DNA from: CBDCGJ01 sp965216645
GTDB lineage: Bacteria; Pseudomonadota; Alphaproteobacteria; GCA-2731375
Reading direction: 5' to 3'
Assembly: GCA_965216645.1 (NCBI GenBank)
Contig: CBDCGJ010000061.1
Coordinates: 4,798-68,797 of the forward strand
DNA: 64,000 bases
How positions within the stretch are numbered: position 1 is the stretch's first letter; every line of letters starts with the position of its first letter. The notes below the pieces were generated by a model. That model was not told the origin of the DNA. It saw only the letters and a program-made list of their open reading frames with translations, and did no database searches. Made by a program: the position numbers and the translations under genes. This document shows, piece by piece, positions 62,317-64,000 of this stretch.

Positions 62317-63780
62317 TTATTGGCGGCCCGGATTTTCGTCGCGCGGCCAGTAGGGATCGGCAAATTTTTCGTAGGCTATCGTTTTGAAATCCATAGGTAT
62401 GGCGCCCGGTGCGGCGACATAAAGAATTTCCGCCGCCATCGGCGCGAAACCGGCGTAAAAATGCTGCGTCGACTTCACCACGACGATTTTCTTTGCCGCT
62501 AGGTCGATCCCGAAGGCCTCGAATGCCGCGGGATGGAAGGTTTGCATACGTACGGCGTTCAGAATGATATCGAGATCGTTTTCGGCGGAGACCCATACCG
62601 CGTCGCCCATGACAGCTTCGCTGCCACCGAACGGCTGGCTGGCGTTTTCGATGATTTTTCGTACGGTGACGCGCAGATCGACCGGATCGCCGGAGGCGAC
62701 GCCGACCTTGCCGCCGATACGCAGGTCGAAGCTGGCGCCTTCACCCGCTTCCATGCAGAAACGGACCGAAACCGGATCCCAATAGAGGCCTGTAGCCACG
62801 TTCGGAATCTGGCGTTCGATGATGCGCTGCAGAATGAAGGTGGAATCCGATGGCGCGCCGACCCCGGCATTGTCGCCCAAGTCCGCCAGCACAATCGGTC
62901 CCTTCGGCGCCGCCATTCCCTGGTCCAATGCTTCATCGATGGTCAACCCCGTCGGGTGGGTTTCGTCCTTCAACGACCAAATCATTTTTCCGAGACCGGC
63001 CGCCGTGTCCCGAGCCTTCGATTTGTCGCCGTCGGCAACGACCAGGACTTTAGCGCTGGCATCCGGCACGTCGCCCCAGGGGAAGCCGTGGGCCAGAGAA
63101 ACCGAAAGGATACCGTCCTTGCTCTCGAGTTCGGTCATGCGGCTGACGATATCCGCCGCCGCGCCGACGGGGGTTCGCCACATGGAGATCATTTGTAAAT
63201 CGTGCACGGCGATCACCGGGTCGACTTCGCCCCGGACCGTCCGCAGGCAGATATCGAACAGTTCCTCCGCCCGTTCGGCGGCGTCGATATGGGGATATTC
63301 CTTGAATGTGATCAGCACGTCGAGATTTTCGGAGATCGCCGGCGTGATGCTGCAGTGCAGGTCCAGTTCAGCGCCGATTACCGTATCCTTGCCGACGATT
63401 TCCCGCGTCCGGGTGATTAGATCGCCCTCGCAATCGTCATAGCCGTCTGCGACCATGGCGCCGTGTAGGCTGAACATGACCAAATCGACCGGTAGCGCGG
63501 CCTTCAAATCGTCGAGAATCTCGTCCCGGAACCCTTCATAGACCTTGCGGACCGTGATCCCCGCCGGTTGCGCGAATGCGGCCAGGCTCTCGACGACTTC
63601 CGCCTGATGAGCCTCCGCCCGCCGGCGCCAGATCTTCAAGGGGATGGCGAACAGGGTGTCGCTGTTCGCAGTCGCGTCGCCATGGTGCAACATGGTTTCG
63701 GCGAAGGTTTCATGCCCGGTCGGCATATTGGAGAAGGTATTGGTTTCGGTAGCCAAACAGGCAATGAAAACTTTTTGCAT
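62317..63780 (-). CDS. M81-family metallopeptidase (MlrC/microcystinase-C-like)
   Basis: A 487-residue protein of the MlrC family. It has MQKVFIACLATETNTFSNMP at the N terminus, MFSLHGAMVADGYDDCEGDL near residues 101-120, IGAELDLHCSITP and VLADLGDNAGVGAPSDSTFI in the C-terminal domain. The conserved Asp/His residues in these motifs are the likely metal ligands. MlrC itself cleaves linearised microcystin, but most relatives have unknown peptide or amide substrates. It is the first gene of the peptide-transporter operon (116 bases before the binding protein), implying that its substrate comes through the transporter. Confidence 0.9.
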   Translation of the reverse strand: MQKVFIACLATETNTFSNMPTGHETFAETMLHHGDATANSDTLFAIPLKIWRRRAEAHQAEVVESLAAFAQPAGITVRKVYEGFRDEILDDLKAALPVDLVMFSLHGAMVADGYDDCEGDLITRTREIVGKDTVIGAELDLHCSITPAISENLDVLITFKEYPHIDAAERAEELFDICLRTVRGEVDPVIAVHDLQMISMWRTPVGAAADIVSRMTELESKDGILSVSLAHGFPWGDVPDASAKVLVVADGDKSKARDTAAGLGKMIWSLKDETHPTGLTIDEALDQGMAAPKGPIVLADLGDNAGVGAPSDSTFILQRIIERQIPNVATGLYWDPVSVRFCMEAGEGASFDLRIGGKVGVASGDPVDLRVTVRKIIENASQPFGGSEAVMGDAVWVSAENDLDIILNAVRMQTFHPAAFEAFGIDLAAKKIVVVKSTQHFYAGFAPMAAEILYVAAPGAIPMDFKTIAYEKFADPYWPRDENPGRQ

Positions 63781-63862
63781 AGGCTCGGTTCCACGGGTGA
63801 AAGAACGGTAGGGGAACCGATGTGGTACCTTAACTAATCCGCGGGCACAATCGCTGATCGGT

Positions 63863-64000
63863 TTATCCGGTCACCATGGCCGCTTTAATTGCGTCCGCCG
63901 ATGTTACTTCCAAATCGCCTGGCTTCTTCTCAACTTTGAGGATATCGATGACGCCGTCTTTGGCGAACAAGACATAGCGGGTCGAACGACGACCCAATCC
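63863..64000 (-). CDS. Peroxiredoxin-like protein, C-terminal part only
   Basis: Only the last 45 codons are in the window. They read GLGRRSTRYVLFAKDGVIDI then LKVEKKPGDLEVTSADAIKA and a stop, which matches the C terminus of Prx5-type (glutaredoxin-like) peroxiredoxins, thiol-dependent peroxide reductases. The catalytic cysteine lies outside the window. The gene is separate from the M81 operon by about 80 bases. Confidence 0.75.
   Translation of the reverse strand, partial: GLGRRSTRYVLFAKDGVIDILKVEKKPGDLEVTSADAIKAAMVTG

Overview
The window reads as the chromosome of a Gram-negative alphaproteobacterium, most like the Rhodospirillales and relatives. The LPS-export and assembly block lptF-lptG-lptD-surA-pdxA-rsmA is in the classic alphaproteobacterial order. 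Beside it are yicC-gmk, pepA-holC, an ELM1-type protein and a fused indolepyruvate:ferredoxin oxidoreductase. I see no rRNA, tRNA or CRISPR array. The window opens inside an SDR oxidoreductase gene and closes inside a peroxiredoxin-like gene.

Layout. 0-17 kb is dense housekeeping: RNA quality control and GMP kinase, the envelope/vitamin B6/ribosome-maturation operon on the minus strand, leucyl aminopeptidase with a Pol III chi subunit, an Lrp regulator, a C-S lyase, a frameshifted GT87-type membrane glycosyltransferase and malonyl-CoA synthetase. 17.3-19.6 kb is a TauE/SafE permease gene killed twice, by an in-frame TAG and by a 1.52 kb IS5-like element whose removal restores the frame exactly.

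19.6-39.1 kb is the remarkable part: fourteen consecutive paralogous genes on the minus strand (thirteen open, one with a single-base frameshift), plus two decayed remnants. Each encodes a stand-alone RTX-type calcium-binding beta-roll protein of 331-431 residues with no catalytic domain. Each carries a family-specific YGGQN-x-GP insert twice (one second copy is degenerate) and a near-constant C-terminal tail ending in DLVFA/V, probably a type I secretion signal. Seven to eight of the genes (28994 down to 19571) are packed like one operon; the other six have their own upstream gaps. A LuxR-type regulator is embedded on the opposite strand at 32.0-33.2 kb. Mobile-element sequence bounds the array at both ends: the IS5-like element on one side and an IS256-type transposase fragment fused in frame to a dead RTX gene on the other. 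No type I secretion transporter is present in the window.

39-64 kb returns to metabolism: an M20-type amidohydrolase divergent from the oxidoreductase, a PAS histidine kinase, greA, a small 2OG-oxygenase/deazaflavin-oxidoreductase pair, a leishmanolysin-like metallopeptidase with no signal peptide, an M55 D-aminopeptidase with an RraA-like protein, a thiolase/DUF35 pair, a 190 bp palindromic MITE-like element, two heavily frameshifted genes (AAA ATPase and methyltransferase), an unusual SDR, PPK2, a 56-residue acidic small protein, and a complete dipeptide-type ABC transporter operon (M81 peptidase, binding protein, two permeases, fused double ATPase, GNAT). Five genes in the window carry disabling lesions while the core genes are intact. 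That fits real gene decay in accessory regions, although single-base assembly errors cannot be excluded from the sequence alone.
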